Assembly (NCBI GenBank): GCA_002307375.1
Contig: NTJI01000002.1
Coordinates: 806,001-870,000 of the forward strand
Direction of reading: 5' to 3'
Length of the DNA: 64,000 nt
From: Lysobacteraceae bacterium NML93-0399
GTDB lineage: Bacteria; Pseudomonadota; Gammaproteobacteria; Xanthomonadales; Xanthomonadaceae
The position numbers were made by a program, and so were the translations under genes. Every line of letters begins with the position of its first letter. The stretch's first letter is position 1. This document shows, piece after piece, positions 29,121 to 39,371 of this stretch. The notes under the pieces were generated by a model. It was not told the DNA's origin. It searched no databases and saw only the letters and a list, made by a program, of their open reading frames with translations.

Positions 29121-30284
29121 ATGTCCAGTTCCGCTTCGCCGCGAGCTTTCACCCATGTCCTGGCCCTCCCCGGCGCCACCGCATCAGCGCCCGGCCATGA
29201 ACGCGCAACGCTGGGCTGGGTCGCTGCCCAGGTCGCGCGCATTCTCGCCCTGCCCTTCGCGGGATTCGCCGATGCCCTGGCCGAGCCACCGGCACACGCG
29301 TTCCTGGTGCCGCAGGACACGCTTCACGTCGACACGGCCCGGTTCTGGCGCATCGCCGATGCGGCGGACCTGCTGGGCGGGGTGGTCCCGCATGCCTTCG
29401 TGGCCAGCAAGCTGGTCACGCACGGCCTGGTCTCGCCCGGCGCGGCCGCGCCGCCGGGCTGGGAACCGGCGCTGGCACCGCAGCTGAGCGAGGTGACGTT
29501 TCCCGGTTTCAGCACCTTCGATGCCGACGACCTGGCCGAAGCCTGCCGCCGGCTCCTGGTCGACGGGCCGATCCGGCTGAAGCTCGCCGACGGCATCGGT
29601 GGCGGCGGCCAGCACGTGGCCCGCGATGCACGGGCTTTTGCGCAGCTGCGCAAGCGTCTGACGCCGGCGCAGATCGAGGCCGGCGTCGTCGTCGAGGCCG
29701 ACATCGCCGAACCGGCGACCTACAGCGTCGGCGAGATGTGCCTGGGCGGACGCAGCATCGCCTATGTGGGTACGCAGGGGCTGTCGACCGGGCGCGACGG
29801 GCGACCGGTCTACGGCGGCTCCACGCTCTGCGTCGTGCGCGGGTGCATGGCCGACCTGCCGGCGGTGTTCCGCCAGCCCCGCCTGCGTCGCACGGTGGAA
29901 CTGGCCATCGCCTACGACCGCGCAGCGCAGGCGGCGTACCCGCAGCTGCTGTGTTCGCGTCGCAACTACGACGTGCTGTGGGGCAGCGACCGCCACGGCC
30001 ATCCGCACGGTGGCGTGCTGGAGCAGTCGTGGCGGATCGGCGGCGCGACACCGGCGGAACTGGCCGCGTTCGACCTGCTCGAACGCGAACCCGATGTGGT
30101 GCGCGTGCTGGCGTCGACGGTCGAGCGCCACGGGCCGACGCACGTGCCGCCGCAGGCCGATGTGTACTGTGTCATCGACGATCCCCGCTGCGGGCTGATC
30201 ACCAAGTTCCGCCACGCACGCATCGACACCGACACGCCCATAAACATGGACGACGCCGATGGAAGCCCGACTTTCGACGCTTGA
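29121..30284 (+). CDS. DUF3182 family protein
   Basis: A 387-aa protein that I place in DUF3182 from its characteristic middle and end: [47 protein letters not shown] and the C-terminal [18 protein letters not shown]. The glycine-rich loop and acidic strand resemble an ATP-grasp fold, but no activity is established. It overlaps the downstream alpha/beta hydrolase by 26 nt, and this pairing recurs in my memory of other proteobacteria, suggesting a joint reaction. The ATG at 29121 gives the family length. Confidence 0.75.
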   Translation: MSSSASPRAFTHVLALPGATASAPGHERATLGWVAAQVARILALPFAGFADALAEPPAHAFLVPQDTLHVDTARFWRIADAADLLGGVVPHAFVASKLVTHGLVSPGAAAPPGWEPALAPQLSEVTFPGFSTFDADDLAEACRRLLVDGPIRLKLADGIGGGGQHVARDARAFAQLRKRLTPAQIEAGVVVEADIAEPATYSVGEMCLGGRSIAYVGTQGLSTGRDGRPVYGGSTLCVVRGCMADLPAVFRQPRLRRTVELAIAYDRAAQAAYPQLLCSRRNYDVLWGSDRHGHPHGGVLEQSWRIGGATPAELAAFDLLEREPDVVRVLASTVERHGPTHVPPQADVYCVIDDPRCGLITKFRHARIDTDTPINMDDADGSPTFDA

Positions 30285-31047
30285 GATTCCGGTCGACGGC
30301 GACCGCCTCGACGCCACGCTGCTGGCGCCGGCACCGCTGCTGCCCGGCATCCTGTTCGTGCACGGCTGGGGCGGACACCAGCAGCACAACCTGGTGCGCG
30401 CCCGCGAGGCGGTGGGCCTGGGCTGCATCTGCATGACCTTCGACCTGCGCGGCCATGCGCACGACGCCGCGCGTCGGCAGACCGTCTCGCGCGCGCAGAA
30501 TCTCGACGACCTGCTCGCCGCCTACGACCGGCTGGTGGCGGTGCCCGGTGTCGATCCCGACGCGATCGCCGTGGTCGGCATCAGCTACGGCGGCTACCTG
30601 GCCGCGATCCTGACCACGCGGCGACGGGTGCGCTGGCTGGCCCTGCGCTCGCCCGCGCTGTATCCAGACCCCGGCTGGGAGGCACCCAAGACCGCGCTCA
30701 ATGCCGATCCGGGCCTGCTGGCCTTCCGCGAGTCGGCGATCGCGCCCCGGGACAACCTGGCCCTGCGGGCGGCCGCAGAGTTCGACGGCGATGTGTTGCT
30801 GGTCGCGGCCGAACGCGACACCATCGTGCCGCTGCAGGTGCACCGCAATTTCGAGGCCGCGTTCGCCGGTGCCCGCTCGCTGACCACGCGGGTCATCCGC
30901 GGCGCGGACCACGCGCTGACCGAGAAGCGCCACCAGTTGCAGTACACCGGCCACCTCATCGACTGGCTCACCGACGTGGTCTTGGGCGCCCGCGAAGACC
31001 TGGCCCGCGACGTCGTCGCCCGGCAGAAGGCGCTGCGCCCGCGTTGA
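30259..31047 (+). CDS. Alpha/beta hydrolase (dienelactone-hydrolase-like)
   Basis: A 262-aa cytoplasmic hydrolase. The triad is visible: nucleophile Ser109 in GISYGG, Asp187 in AAERDTIVP and His218 in GADHALT; the oxyanion-hole region is FVHGWGGH (residues 33-40). The substrate is unknown. It starts inside the end of the DUF3182 gene (26-nt overlap) and so is translationally coupled, which makes a shared pathway likely. Prolyl-peptidase or acyl-esterase activity would also fit the fold. Confidence 0.8.
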   Translation: MEARLSTLEIPVDGDRLDATLLAPAPLLPGILFVHGWGGHQQHNLVRAREAVGLGCICMTFDLRGHAHDAARRQTVSRAQNLDDLLAAYDRLVAVPGVDPDAIAVVGISYGGYLAAILTTRRRVRWLALRSPALYPDPGWEAPKTALNADPGLLAFRESAIAPRDNLALRAAAEFDGDVLLVAAERDTIVPLQVHRNFEAAFAGARSLTTRVIRGADHALTEKRHQLQYTGHLIDWLTDVVLGAREDLARDVVARQKALRPR

Positions 31048-31103
31048 CGGCCCGCATGCGCGCGCCTGCGCATGGTGGCCGCACCGCCGCCGGAGTGTCC
31101 GCC

Positions 31104-31361
31104 ATGCGCCTGCCGTCCACCCTCATGCTGTTGACCGCCGCCCTTGCGCTGTCGGCCTGCGAAAGCCCGCGCGAGGATCCCGCCACCGAGCGGCCGCGCG
31201 ACACCGTCCAGCCGGTCTCCGACGACATCAACCGCAGCCCCGACGCGGACGCCGGCGTGACCGCGCGCAACGCCGACGGCAGCCGCGCCGCGGCGCCACC
31301 TGCGGACACCGTGCCCGCCGAAACCGACGCTGCCGACACGCCGCCGCCGGTCGACCGCTGA
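31104..31361 (+). CDS. Small lipoprotein
   Basis: An 85-aa protein with a lipoprotein signal peptide: [19 protein letters not shown], lipobox LSAC with Cys19 as the lipidated residue. The mature part is disordered, rich in Asp, Pro, Ala and Thr, with no recognisable domain. The ATG at 31104 follows GGAG by 8 nt; a further upstream start would bury the signal peptide. It lies 56 bp after the hydrolase gene on the same strand and may belong to that operon. Confidence 0.65.
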   Translation: MRLPSTLMLLTAALALSACESPREDPATERPRDTVQPVSDDINRSPDADAGVTARNADGSRAAAPPADTVPAETDAADTPPPVDR

Positions 31362-31431
31362 GCCGGCGACCCTTTACGCACTGCCGGCGGGGCACCAAGA
31401 TGCGCGGCCCCCCGCCTCCCCGGACCGTCCG

Positions 31432-32352
31432 ATGCCTTTCCTCGAACTGAGCCTGCGCTGCACCGAAACCGAGCAGCCGCGCTACGCCCATGCACTCGAG
31501 GACGTCGGCGCACTGGCGGTGACGATGCTCGATGCCGACGCCGACACGTCCGACGAGCAGGCGATCCTCGAGCCGGGCGTGGGCGAAACGCCGCTGTGGC
31601 ATGCGATCGTGCTGACCGCGCTGTTCGAGGCGGATGCCGACGCGCTGGTGCTGCTGGCCGCGCTGGAGTCGTTCGATGCCGGCCTGGACTGGAGCCGGGC
31701 GAGCTTCCGCATCGTCGAGGACCAGGACTGGGAGCGGGCCTGGATGGACCAGTACGCGCCGCTGCAGTTCGGCGCGCGGACCTGGATCGTGCCGTGGAAT
31801 GCGGACCTGCCCGAGGCCGCCGGCGACGACGCGGTGGTGATCCGGCTCGATCCGGGCCTCGCCTTCGGGTCGGGCACGCATCCGACCACCTCGCTGTGCC
31901 TGCAGTGGCTGGACGCGCTGGCCGCCGAGGGCGCGCTGGCCGACCGGTCGGTGCTCGACTACGGCTGTGGCAGCGGCATTCTCGCGCTGGCCGCGCTCAA
32001 GCTCGGGGCCGCGCGTGCGGTCGGCATCGACAACGATCCGCAGGCGCTGCTCGCCTCGCGCGACAACGCCGATCGCAACGAGGTCGGCGCCGCGCTCGAC
32101 GTGCACCTGCCGGCCGAGGCGCCGCAGGAGACTTATCCGGTCGTCGTGGCCAATATTCTCGCCACGGCCCTCGACGCCCTGGCCGAGACGCTGGCCGAGC
32201 GCGTCGCGCCGGGCGGCCGCATCGCCCTGTCGGGCATCCTCGACGGGCAGGAAGAAGATCTGCTGCGCCGTTACCGCCCCTGGTTCGAACAGCTTGCGGT
32301 CGCGCGCGAGGGCGACTGGGTGCGCATCGACGGCGTACGCAAGGCCGGCTGA
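31432..32352 (+). CDS. prmA: Ribosomal protein L11 methyltransferase
   Basis: Trimethylates ribosomal protein L11 with SAM. The 306-aa protein has the L11-binding N-terminal domain ([20 protein letters not shown], 20 residues) and the class I methyltransferase domain with [35 protein letters not shown] (motif I, 20 residues) and [13 protein letters not shown]. Length is typical. It heads the prmA-DUF3426-fis-purH run conserved in xanthomonads. Confidence 0.97.
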   Translation: MPFLELSLRCTETEQPRYAHALEDVGALAVTMLDADADTSDEQAILEPGVGETPLWHAIVLTALFEADADALVLLAALESFDAGLDWSRASFRIVEDQDWERAWMDQYAPLQFGARTWIVPWNADLPEAAGDDAVVIRLDPGLAFGSGTHPTTSLCLQWLDALAAEGALADRSVLDYGCGSGILALAALKLGAARAVGIDNDPQALLASRDNADRNEVGAALDVHLPAEAPQETYPVVVANILATALDALAETLAERVAPGGRIALSGILDGQEEDLLRRYRPWFEQLAVAREGDWVRIDGVRKAG

Positions 32353-32404
32353 TCGGCACATCGCGACGCGGCCGCGGGTCATGAGCACATGATTCAATAG
32401 CCGC

Positions 32405-33388
32405 ATGTTCATCAACTGCACGCACTGCGGGACGCTGGTCGCCACCGATCCGGCGACCGACCTGCCGCCCGAGCGCTGTCCGCGCTGCCGCGGCCTGCTG
32501 CGCAGTGCGGCGACGCCATCGCCGGTGTCGGTGGCGCGGCTGCTCAGGACGCCGCAGGCGATGGAGACGGTCGAACCCCAGCCCGGGGATTTGCCGGCAG
32601 TGCCCGCGCCCGCCCCGCCGCCGCAGGCCGGGTCCGCAATCGATATGCCGGCCGGACCAACGCCGCCTGCCAATGCCGCGCCGCAGTCGGATGCCTCGAT
32701 GCCGGACGCCGTGGCCGATGCCGCCGGCGACACGGAGGTCACATCGCCGATCGCAGCGCCGCCCGTGACGCTGCAGGGCACGGACACCGCTGCCGCCGCG
32801 CCTGCCGGGCACGTCGCGTCGTCCGTGCCGTCGCCATCGCCGGCGATCGCCGCGCCGCCGCCGCGTCCCTCGCCGAGCTTCGCCCGGCGTCGCGCAGGGA
32901 CCGACGCCGGTCCGCACGCGCGACGCCAGACACGCTGGCTCGTCGCAGCCGCTGGCGCATTGACGCTGTCGTTGTGCGTCCAGATCCTGCTCGCCGACCG
33001 CGCCCGCCTGGCGCGCGATCCCGGCTGGCGCCCGCTGCTGACCGCGCTGTGCACGGGGCTGCGCTGCAGCCTGCCGCCATGGCGCGAACCTGCAGCGCTG
33101 ACCGTGCTCGCCCGCGACGTGCGCCCCGATCCGTCGCGCGCCGACGTGCTGCTCGCCACCGCGACCTTCCGCAACGACGCGCGCTGGGCGCAGGCCTGGC
33201 CGCAACTGCGACTGACCCTGTCCGACATCGACGGGCGCGACGTCGGCAGCCGCGTCTTCACCGCCGCCGACTATCTGGGCGCGCCGCCCGAGGCCGCGAC
33301 ACTGGCCGCCGGCGACAGCGCGCAGGTGCGCCTGGCTTTGCACGAACCCGACGCGCGCGCGGTCTCGTTCGCCTTCGATTTCGACTGA
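32405..33388 (+). CDS. Zinc-ribbon / DUF3426 membrane protein
   Basis: A 327-aa protein. The N-terminal zinc ribbon (MJ0042 type) uses C5, C8, C25 and C28. Then a long Pro/Ala-rich linker (residues 35-170), a membrane helix (about 178-197, [20 protein letters not shown]) and a C-terminal DUF3426 domain ([40 protein letters not shown]). The topology is cytoplasmic ribbon and periplasmic DUF3426. Often found next to prmA and fis. The function is unknown; a transcript-linked regulatory role is only guilt by association. Confidence 0.85.
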   Translation: MFINCTHCGTLVATDPATDLPPERCPRCRGLLRSAATPSPVSVARLLRTPQAMETVEPQPGDLPAVPAPAPPPQAGSAIDMPAGPTPPANAAPQSDASMPDAVADAAGDTEVTSPIAAPPVTLQGTDTAAAAPAGHVASSVPSPSPAIAAPPPRPSPSFARRRAGTDAGPHARRQTRWLVAAAGALTLSLCVQILLADRARLARDPGWRPLLTALCTGLRCSLPPWREPAALTVLARDVRPDPSRADVLLATATFRNDARWAQAWPQLRLTLSDIDGRDVGSRVFTAADYLGAPPEAATLAAGDSAQVRLALHEPDARAVSFAFDFD

Positions 33389-33504
33389 GCACGCGCTGGC
33401 AGCGGTCAGACCGCCGCGATAGACTGACCTGCCGCCCCGCTTTCCGGACCGTCGTCGCCCGCGCGCCGACCGCGCCGCCGACGCCGCAGCTTTCGAGAGT
33501 CGAA

Positions 33505-33774
33505 TTGAACGCAGACCGCACCGACAGCAGTACGCGCGAAGCGCCGCGCACGCCCCTGCGGGAACATGTGGCCGCGTCGATCCAGCGCTACCTGGGCGAT
33601 CTCAACGGCAACGACACCGACAATCTCTACGAAGTCGCACTGCGCGAGCTCGAGATTCCGCTGTTCGTCGAAGTGCTGAACTTCTGCGATGGCAACCAGA
33701 GCCGTGCCGCGGCGATGCTGGGCATCCATCGCGCGACGCTGCGCAAGAAGCTGCGCGAGTACCGGATCACCTGA
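33505..33774 (+). CDS. fis: DNA-binding protein Fis
   Basis: A nucleoid-associated factor that bends DNA and activates rRNA and other growth genes. The 89-aa protein ends with the diagnostic helix-turn-helix [20 protein letters not shown] (20 residues) then TLRKKLREY. The N-terminal beta-hairpin arm is shortened and replaced by a charged segment, as in other xanthomonads. The start is a TTG at 33505 preceded by GAGAG at 5-nt spacing; no ATG gives an N-terminus of sensible length. It is between the DUF3426 gene and purH. Confidence 0.9.
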   Translation: MNADRTDSSTREAPRTPLREHVAASIQRYLGDLNGNDTDNLYEVALRELEIPLFVEVLNFCDGNQSRAAAMLGIHRATLRKKLREYRIT

Positions 33775-33804
33775 GTGCGCTGCGGGCGGCCTGCGTGCCG
33801 CCGT

Positions 33805-33810
33805 TATAAT
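33805..33810 (+). promoter_or_regulatory. Consensus -10 box of purH
   Basis: A perfect TATAAT lies 29 nt before the purH ATG, in the 65-bp fis-purH gap. No -35 match was seen, so activator dependence is possible. Confidence 0.55.
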
Positions 33811-33839
33811 TCCGGGCCCCTGGCCCGCAGTCGACCTTC

Positions 33840-35441
33840 ATGACCGTTTCCGTTCCGTCCGGCGCGCCCGTCGCGATCCGCCGCGCCCTGCTGTCCGTCT
33901 CCGACAAGACCTGTCTGCTCGATCTGGCGCGTGCCCTTTCTGCGCGTGGCGTCGAACTGCTGTCCACCGGCGGCACCGCCAAGGCACTGCGCGAGGCCGG
34001 CCTCGCGGTCCGTGACGTCAGCGACGTCACCGGATTCCCCGAAATCATGGACGGCCGGGTCAAGACCCTGCACCCGAAGGTGCACGGCGGCCTGCTGGGT
34101 CGTCGCGGCACCGACGATGCGGTGATGGCCGAACACGGCATCGACGCGATCGACCTGCTGGTGCTCAACCTCTATCCCTTCGAGCGCGTCACGTCCGCAC
34201 CGGACGCGACGTTCGACGCCATCGTCGAGAACATCGACATCGGCGGCCCGGCGATGCTGCGCGCGGCGGCGAAGAATTTCGCCCACGTTGCGGTCGCGAC
34301 CGATCCGGCCCAGTACGACGCGCTGATCGCCGAACTCGACGCCGGCGACGGCGCGCTGTCGGCCGCCACGCGCTTCAAGCTGTCGGTCGCAGCCTTCAAC
34401 CGCGTCGCCCAGTACGACGCGCGCATCAGCGATGTGCTCTCGTCGATCTCCGAACCGTCGGACGCCGGCGCCGCGCAACGCGCGCCGTTCCCGGCGCAGA
34501 GCAACGGCAGCTTCGTCAAGGTGATGGACCTGCGCTACGGCGAGAATCCGCATCAGCAGGCCGCGTTCTACCGCGACCTGTATCCGGTGCCCGGCACGCT
34601 GGCGACGTTCACCCAGCTGCAGGGCAAGGAACTGTCGTACAACAACATCGCCGATGCGGATGCGGCCTGGGAATGCGTGCGCCAGTTCGACGCCCCGGCT
34701 TGCGTGATCGTCAAGCACGCCAATCCCTGTGGCGTGGCGGTGGGCGCGGCCTGCGGCGATGCCTACGAACTGGCCTATGCGACCGATCCGACTTCCGCGT
34801 TCGGCGGCATCATCGCGTTCAATCGCACGCTCGATGCGGCGACCGCGAAAGTCATCCTCGACCGCCAGTTCGTCGAAGTGCTGATCGCGCCCGACTTCGA
34901 GCCCGCCGCGCTGGACTACGCGAGCAAGAAGGCCAATGTGCGCGTGCTGCGGATTCCGCATGGCGAAGGCCGCAACAGCATCGACATCAAGCGTGTCGGC
35001 TCGGGCCTGTTGATGCAGACCGCCGACATCCGCGAAGTCACCACCGAAGAACTGAAGGTCGTCACCAGGCTGGCGCCGACCGACGCCCAGCTTCGCGACC
35101 TGTTGTTTGCCTGGCAGGTCGCGAAGTTCGTCAAGTCCAACGCCATCGTCTACGCCAAGGACCAGCGCACGATCGGTGTCGGCGCCGGCCAGATGAGCCG
35201 CGTGTATTCGGCGCGCATCGCCGGCATCAAGGCCGGTGATGCCGGACTGGTCGTGCCCGGTTCGGTGATGGCGTCCGATGCGTTCTTCCCGTTCCGCGAC
35301 GGCATCGACGCCGCGGCCGAGGCCGGCATTGCGGCGGTCATCCAGCCCGGCGGCTCGATGCGCGACAGCGAGACCATCGCCGCGGCCGACGAACACGGCA
35401 TCGCGATGGTGTTCACCGGCGTGCGCCACTTCCGCCACTGA
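33840..35441 (+). CDS. purH: Bifunctional AICAR formyltransferase / IMP cyclohydrolase
   Basis: Catalyses the last two steps of IMP synthesis. The 533-aa protein has the N-terminal MGS-like cyclohydrolase ([53 protein letters not shown]) and the C-terminal transformylase ([28 protein letters not shown] with the catalytic Lys-His pair, and the terminal [12 protein letters not shown]). The ATG at 33840 follows its own -10. fis-purH adjacency is conserved in xanthomonads. A hairpin follows the stop. Confidence 0.98.
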   Translation: MTVSVPSGAPVAIRRALLSVSDKTCLLDLARALSARGVELLSTGGTAKALREAGLAVRDVSDVTGFPEIMDGRVKTLHPKVHGGLLGRRGTDDAVMAEHGIDAIDLLVLNLYPFERVTSAPDATFDAIVENIDIGGPAMLRAAAKNFAHVAVATDPAQYDALIAELDAGDGALSAATRFKLSVAAFNRVAQYDARISDVLSSISEPSDAGAAQRAPFPAQSNGSFVKVMDLRYGENPHQQAAFYRDLYPVPGTLATFTQLQGKELSYNNIADADAAWECVRQFDAPACVIVKHANPCGVAVGAACGDAYELAYATDPTSAFGGIIAFNRTLDAATAKVILDRQFVEVLIAPDFEPAALDYASKKANVRVLRIPHGEGRNSIDIKRVGSGLLMQTADIREVTTEELKVVTRLAPTDAQLRDLLFAWQVAKFVKSNAIVYAKDQRTIGVGAGQMSRVYSARIAGIKAGDAGLVVPGSVMASDAFFPFRDGIDAAAEAGIAAVIQPGGSMRDSETIAAADEHGIAMVFTGVRHFRH

Positions 35442-35458
35442 GGCATGCACGAAGACGT

Positions 35459-35476
35459 GAACGGCGCAGGCCGTTC
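35459..35476 (+). terminator. Hairpin after purH
   Basis: A perfect 7-bp stem (GAACGGC / GCCGTTC) with a GCAG loop starts 18 bp past the purH stop. Only GCGTT follows, so terminator strength is doubtful. Confidence 0.35.
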
Positions 35477-35480
35477 GCGT

Positions 35481-35489
35481 TGCTAGAGT
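35481..35489 (+). promoter_or_regulatory. Extended -10-like element upstream of lipoprotein gene
   Basis: TGCTAGAGT lies 30 nt before the ATG of the next gene and shares its TGCTAG core with the rph, AGCS and LplT-PlsC upstream regions. Confidence 0.4.
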
Positions 35490-35518
35490 CCGGCGCACCT
35501 TCGCTGCAGGATGCGCCG

Positions 35519-36406
35519 ATGCCGTGGTTCCGATCCAGCTGGTTGCACACGGTGTCCGGTGCGTGCGTGGCGTGTGCACTGGTCGCGTGCAGCCCGCCAT
35601 CGGCGCCGCCTGCGGCCGCGGCATTGCCGGCTGCAACGTCGGACACGTTCGACGCGCGAAGCGATGCGCCCGTCCCCGACGCCGCGCCCGTCGGTATGCC
35701 CGGCGGCGCGGTACGGCAATTCCTGGTGCACCAGTACGGCGAGCTTGCCCAGTTGCAGGGCGACTGGCCGGGCGTGCCGCTGGCCGCGGACCTGGGCAGG
35801 CGCGATGCCATGCGCGAAGTCTGCGCGCGCGAAGCGATCGGCACACCGGACGCACCGGCCGAGCTGGTCGCCGTATGCGGCGTGCCCGACGGCGCCGGCC
35901 ATGTCGATACCGCGCTGACCGATTTCTTCCTGCTGCGCGCCGAGGGCGCCGGCGTCGCCGCCGAGGCCCGACAGCACATGGACGCGTTCGGCAGCACCGG
36001 CGATGTCGTGGACGTCTCGGTGCGCCGCTTCGGGCCGCGCGTCTTCGGCTTCGTCGTCGAAGAGGGCTTCACCGCGCAGGGCGTCACGGTCGGCAGCATC
36101 GCCATCGTGCTGCCCGAGGGCGAGGGGTTCGGGCTTGCCGCACACCTGCGCAGCAGTCTCGACAATCTCGGCGCGATGGCCGCCTGCGCCGAGCGGGGCG
36201 ACTGCGCGGACGACGCCGGCTACGACCTGGGTTTCACGCTCGAGATCGACCGGCGTGATGCCGGCGCTGCCGTCTGGCCACTGCGGGTGCGCGAATCCGG
36301 CGAGGCCTGCGGCCGACGCGTGGAGCGCACGCACCAAGTGCCGTTCGACATGGGCAGCGGGCGCTGGACGGTGCCGGCTGTGCTGCAGCGCGACGGCTGC
36401 GAGTAA
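35519..36406 (+). CDS. Putative outer-membrane or periplasmic lipoprotein
   Basis: A 295-aa exported protein. The signal peptide ends in lipobox LVAC with Cys24 (VACALVACS); the following 50 residues are a Pro/Ala/Asp-rich tether. The globular part has no domain I recognise: VRQFLVHQYGELAQLQGDWP and the strand-rich FGPRVFGFVVEEGFTAQGVT. Four paired cysteines near the C-terminus (CAERGDC, and later EACGRR and DGCE) may form disulphides. The ATG at 35519 follows AGGA by 8 nt. It is in the gap between purH and the convergent symporter gene. Confidence 0.65.
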   Translation: MPWFRSSWLHTVSGACVACALVACSPPSAPPAAAALPAATSDTFDARSDAPVPDAAPVGMPGGAVRQFLVHQYGELAQLQGDWPGVPLAADLGRRDAMREVCAREAIGTPDAPAELVAVCGVPDGAGHVDTALTDFFLLRAEGAGVAAEARQHMDAFGSTGDVVDVSVRRFGPRVFGFVVEEGFTAQGVTVGSIAIVLPEGEGFGLAAHLRSSLDNLGAMAACAERGDCADDAGYDLGFTLEIDRRDAGAAVWPLRVRESGEACGRRVERTHQVPFDMGSGRWTVPAVLQRDGCE

Positions 36407-36422
36407 GGCGCCGTTGCTGCGC

Positions 36423-37898
36423 TCAGTCGGGGCGCGGCTGCGGCGCCACGGTCTTCTTCGCGGTCCAGATGCTGCGGTCAATCGTGTCGCCCAGCTCGGG
36501 AAAGTCTGCCGCGTCGAGTCGCGGCGATGCGTCACCCGCGCGGATCTTGCAGTCGTAGTCGCGGGTGAGCTTGATCGCCACCCGCGACAGCAGCACGATC
36601 GCGACCAGGTTCACCACCGCCATCAGTCCCATCGCCGCATCGGCGGTATCCCAGACGATGTCGAGCTTGGCGAACGCGCCCCAGGCGACCATCGCCAGCG
36701 ACCCCAGGCGCAGCAGCAGCAGGCCGACACGCCCGCCGCGCAGGTACAGCATCGCGTTCTCGGCGTAGGCGTAGTTGCCCAGGATCGAGGTCAGCGCGAA
36801 CAGCGACAGCGCGACCGCGATGAACGTCGGCCCCCAGCCACCGAAATGCACCGCCATCGCCTGCTGGGTCAGCACCGCGCCATCGCCCTCGCCGACGTGC
36901 AGCGCGCCCGAGAGCAGGATCATCAGCGCCGTGGCCGTGCAGACCAGTAGCGTATCGACGCAGACGCCGAAGGCCTGGATCAGCCCCTGGCTGGCCGGAT
37001 GGTGCGGCACCGGCGTCGCCGAGGCGGCGATGTTCGGCGCACTGCCCATGCCGGCCTCGTTGGAGAACAGGCCACGCTTGACGCCGTTGAGCAGCGCGAC
37101 CGCCAGGCCGCCGAGCACGCCGCCGGCCGCCTGGTCGAGACCGAAGGCGCTGCGTACGATCAAGGCCAGCATCGCCGGCACCTCGGTGATATGGGTGAGC
37201 ACGACCCAGCCGGCGAGCAGCAGGTAGCCGATCGCCATCGCCGGCACCACCAGCTCGGCCACGCGTGCCACACGCCGCAGGCCGCCGAAGATCACCGGCG
37301 CGGCCAGTGCGATCAGAATCCCCGCCGTCCACGCCGGATCGACGCCCCAGGCGCCGGTGACCGCATCGGAAATCGAATTGGCCTGCACCGCACTGAAGAC
37401 CAGGCCGAAGGCGAGGATCAGGCAGACCGAGAAAATCGCGCCCAGCCACGGCGCGCGCAGGCCGTATGCCATGTAGAACGCCGGCCCGCCGCGATACTGC
37501 CCGGCCGCGTCGCGGCGCTTGTAGAGCTGGGCCAGCGCACTTTCGGTATAGGCCGTGGCCATGCCGAAGAACGCGACCAGCCACATCCAGAAGATCGCGC
37601 CCGGCCCGCCGACGCCCAGCGCGATCGCCACGCCGACCAGATTGCCGGTGCCCACGCGCGAGGCCAGCGAGGTGCACAGCGACTGCAGCGGCGAGATGCC
37701 GGCCGCATCGTCGCCGGTGCCGCGCAGCAGGTTCGAGAGCATCTTCGGGAAGCGACGCACCTGGATGAAGCCCAGCGACGCGCTGAACCACAGACCCACC
37801 AGCGGCAGCACGCCGACGAGCACGTAATTCCACAGCATGCCGTTGACGGCAGAGACGACGGGCGTCAGGGCGTTCTCGATCAGCTGGACCAGATCCAT
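36423..37898 (-). CDS. Sodium:alanine/glycine symporter (AGCS family)
   Basis: A 491-aa inner-membrane transporter with about ten to eleven helices. Family signatures: GTGNLVGVAIALGVGGPGA near residue 84 (sodium site), GGPAFYMAYG, and NGVKRGLFSNEAGMGSAPNI (20 residues), the AGCS hallmark. It probably imports alanine or glycine with sodium, which could feed the purine genes on either side with glycine (inference). Divergent from purD. The C-terminal 50 residues are cytoplasmic and charged. Confidence 0.92.
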   Translation of the reverse strand: MDLVQLIENALTPVVSAVNGMLWNYVLVGVLPLVGLWFSASLGFIQVRRFPKMLSNLLRGTGDDAAGISPLQSLCTSLASRVGTGNLVGVAIALGVGGPGAIFWMWLVAFFGMATAYTESALAQLYKRRDAAGQYRGGPAFYMAYGLRAPWLGAIFSVCLILAFGLVFSAVQANSISDAVTGAWGVDPAWTAGILIALAAPVIFGGLRRVARVAELVVPAMAIGYLLLAGWVVLTHITEVPAMLALIVRSAFGLDQAAGGVLGGLAVALLNGVKRGLFSNEAGMGSAPNIAASATPVPHHPASQGLIQAFGVCVDTLLVCTATALMILLSGALHVGEGDGAVLTQQAMAVHFGGWGPTFIAVALSLFALTSILGNYAYAENAMLYLRGGRVGLLLLRLGSLAMVAWGAFAKLDIVWDTADAAMGLMAVVNLVAIVLLSRVAIKLTRDYDCKIRAGDASPRLDAADFPELGDTIDRSIWTAKKTVAPQPRPD

Positions 37899-37931
37899 CG
37901 GCGCTTGCGTTCCCGTCGTGCGAAACGGTCG

Positions 37932-37940
37932 AGCCTAGCA
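37932..37940 (-). promoter_or_regulatory. Extended -10-like element of the symporter gene
   Basis: The minus strand reads TGCTAGGCT 33 nt before the symporter ATG. The same nonamer precedes the LplT-PlsC gene at 44880. Confidence 0.4.
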
Positions 37941-38044
37941 TCCGCGGGTGTCGTGGCTTTTCGCAGCGCCGGTGCACGCCGTCCGTCGCCCGGTCGGGCG
38001 CGACGCCTTAAACTGGGCGTCCCTTTGCAACCGGTCTTTCGCGC

Positions 38045-39343
38045 ATGAAGAAGGTCCTCGTCATCGGTTCCGGCGGTCGCGAACACGCGCTGGCGTGGAA
38101 GCTCGCGCAATCGCCGCAGGTCGGCGAGGTGCTGGTCGCGCCGGGCAATGCGGGCACGGCGAAAGAAGCCGGTTGCCGCAATGTCGACGTGTCGGCGACC
38201 GACATCGATGCGCTGCTCGCGCTGGCGCAGTCCGAAGGCGTGGCCGTGACCGTCGTCGGTCCGGAAGCGCCGTTGGTCGCCGGTGTCGTCGACCGTTTCC
38301 GCGAAGCCGGCCTGCGCATCTTCGGGCCCACGGCCGGCGCCGCGCAGCTCGAAGGCAGCAAGGCCTTCGCCAAGGATTTCCTCGCCCGCCACGGCATTCC
38401 GACCGCCGGCTACGCGGTGTTCACCGATGCCGACACCGCGGTCGAGTACGTGCGCCAGCACGGCGCGCCGATCGTCATCAAGGCCGACGGCCTGGCCGCC
38501 GGCAAGGGCGTGATCGTGGCCACGTCGCTGGAAGAGGCGGAAGCCGCAATCGCCGACATGCTGTCGGGCAACGCCTTCGGCGCGGCCGGCGCGCGCGTGG
38601 TCATCGAGGAATTTCTCGATGGCGAGGAGGCGAGCTTCATTTCCATCGTCGACGGCAGGACCGCGCTGCCGATGGCGACCAGCCAGGACCACAAGCGCGT
38701 CGGCGACGGCGACACCGGCCCCAACACCGGCGGCATGGGCGCATATTCGCCCGCGCCCGTGGTCACGCCCGAGATCCACGCGCGGGTCATGCGCGAGGTC
38801 GTCGAGCCGACCGTACGCGGCATGGCCGCCGACGGCGTGCCGTTCACCGGCTTCCTCTACGCCGGCCTGATGATCGACGCCCACGGCGCGCCGAAGGTCA
38901 TCGAATTCAACGTGCGCTTCGGTGATCCCGAAACCCAGCCGGTGATGCTGCGCCTGCAGTCCGATCTGCTGGATCTGGTCGAGGCCGCGATCGATGGCAG
39001 CCTCGATGGCGTGCAGGCGCAGTGGGACCCACGCCCGTCGCTCGGCGTGGTGATGGCGGCCGAGCACTACCCGGGCACGCCGCGCACCGGCGACGTCATC
39101 AATACCTGGGACACGCCGCCGCTGGCCGACACCAAGGTCTTCCACGCGGGCACGAAGCTCGACGCGCACGGCCAGGCGGTGACCGCAGGCGGCCGCGTGC
39201 TGTGCGTGGCCGCGCTGGGCGACAGCGTTGCCGATGCGCAGTCGCGTGCGTATGGCGAAGTCGCCGGCATTTCCTGGCCGGGCGAATTCCACCGCCACGA
39301 CATCGGCTGGCGCGCGATCGCACGCGAACGCGGCGACGCCTGA
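38045..39343 (+). CDS. purD: Phosphoribosylamine-glycine ligase
   Basis: Second step of purine synthesis, ligating glycine to phosphoribosylamine with ATP. The 432-aa ATP-grasp enzyme has VIGSGGREHALAWKLAQSP at the N-terminus, the ATP loop IVIKADGLAAGKGVIVA, SQDHKRVGDGDTGPNTGGMG (20 residues) and EFNVRFGDPETQPV with metal ligands. Length is standard. It is divergent from the AGCS symporter and followed 28 bp later by a thioesterase. Confidence 0.98.
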   Translation: MKKVLVIGSGGREHALAWKLAQSPQVGEVLVAPGNAGTAKEAGCRNVDVSATDIDALLALAQSEGVAVTVVGPEAPLVAGVVDRFREAGLRIFGPTAGAAQLEGSKAFAKDFLARHGIPTAGYAVFTDADTAVEYVRQHGAPIVIKADGLAAGKGVIVATSLEEAEAAIADMLSGNAFGAAGARVVIEEFLDGEEASFISIVDGRTALPMATSQDHKRVGDGDTGPNTGGMGAYSPAPVVTPEIHARVMREVVEPTVRGMAADGVPFTGFLYAGLMIDAHGAPKVIEFNVRFGDPETQPVMLRLQSDLLDLVEAAIDGSLDGVQAQWDPRPSLGVVMAAEHYPGTPRTGDVINTWDTPPLADTKVFHAGTKLDAHGQAVTAGGRVLCVAALGDSVADAQSRAYGEVAGISWPGEFHRHDIGWRAIARERGDA

Positions 39344-39371
39344 TCCCTTCCTGACCATCAAGGCCACGACC

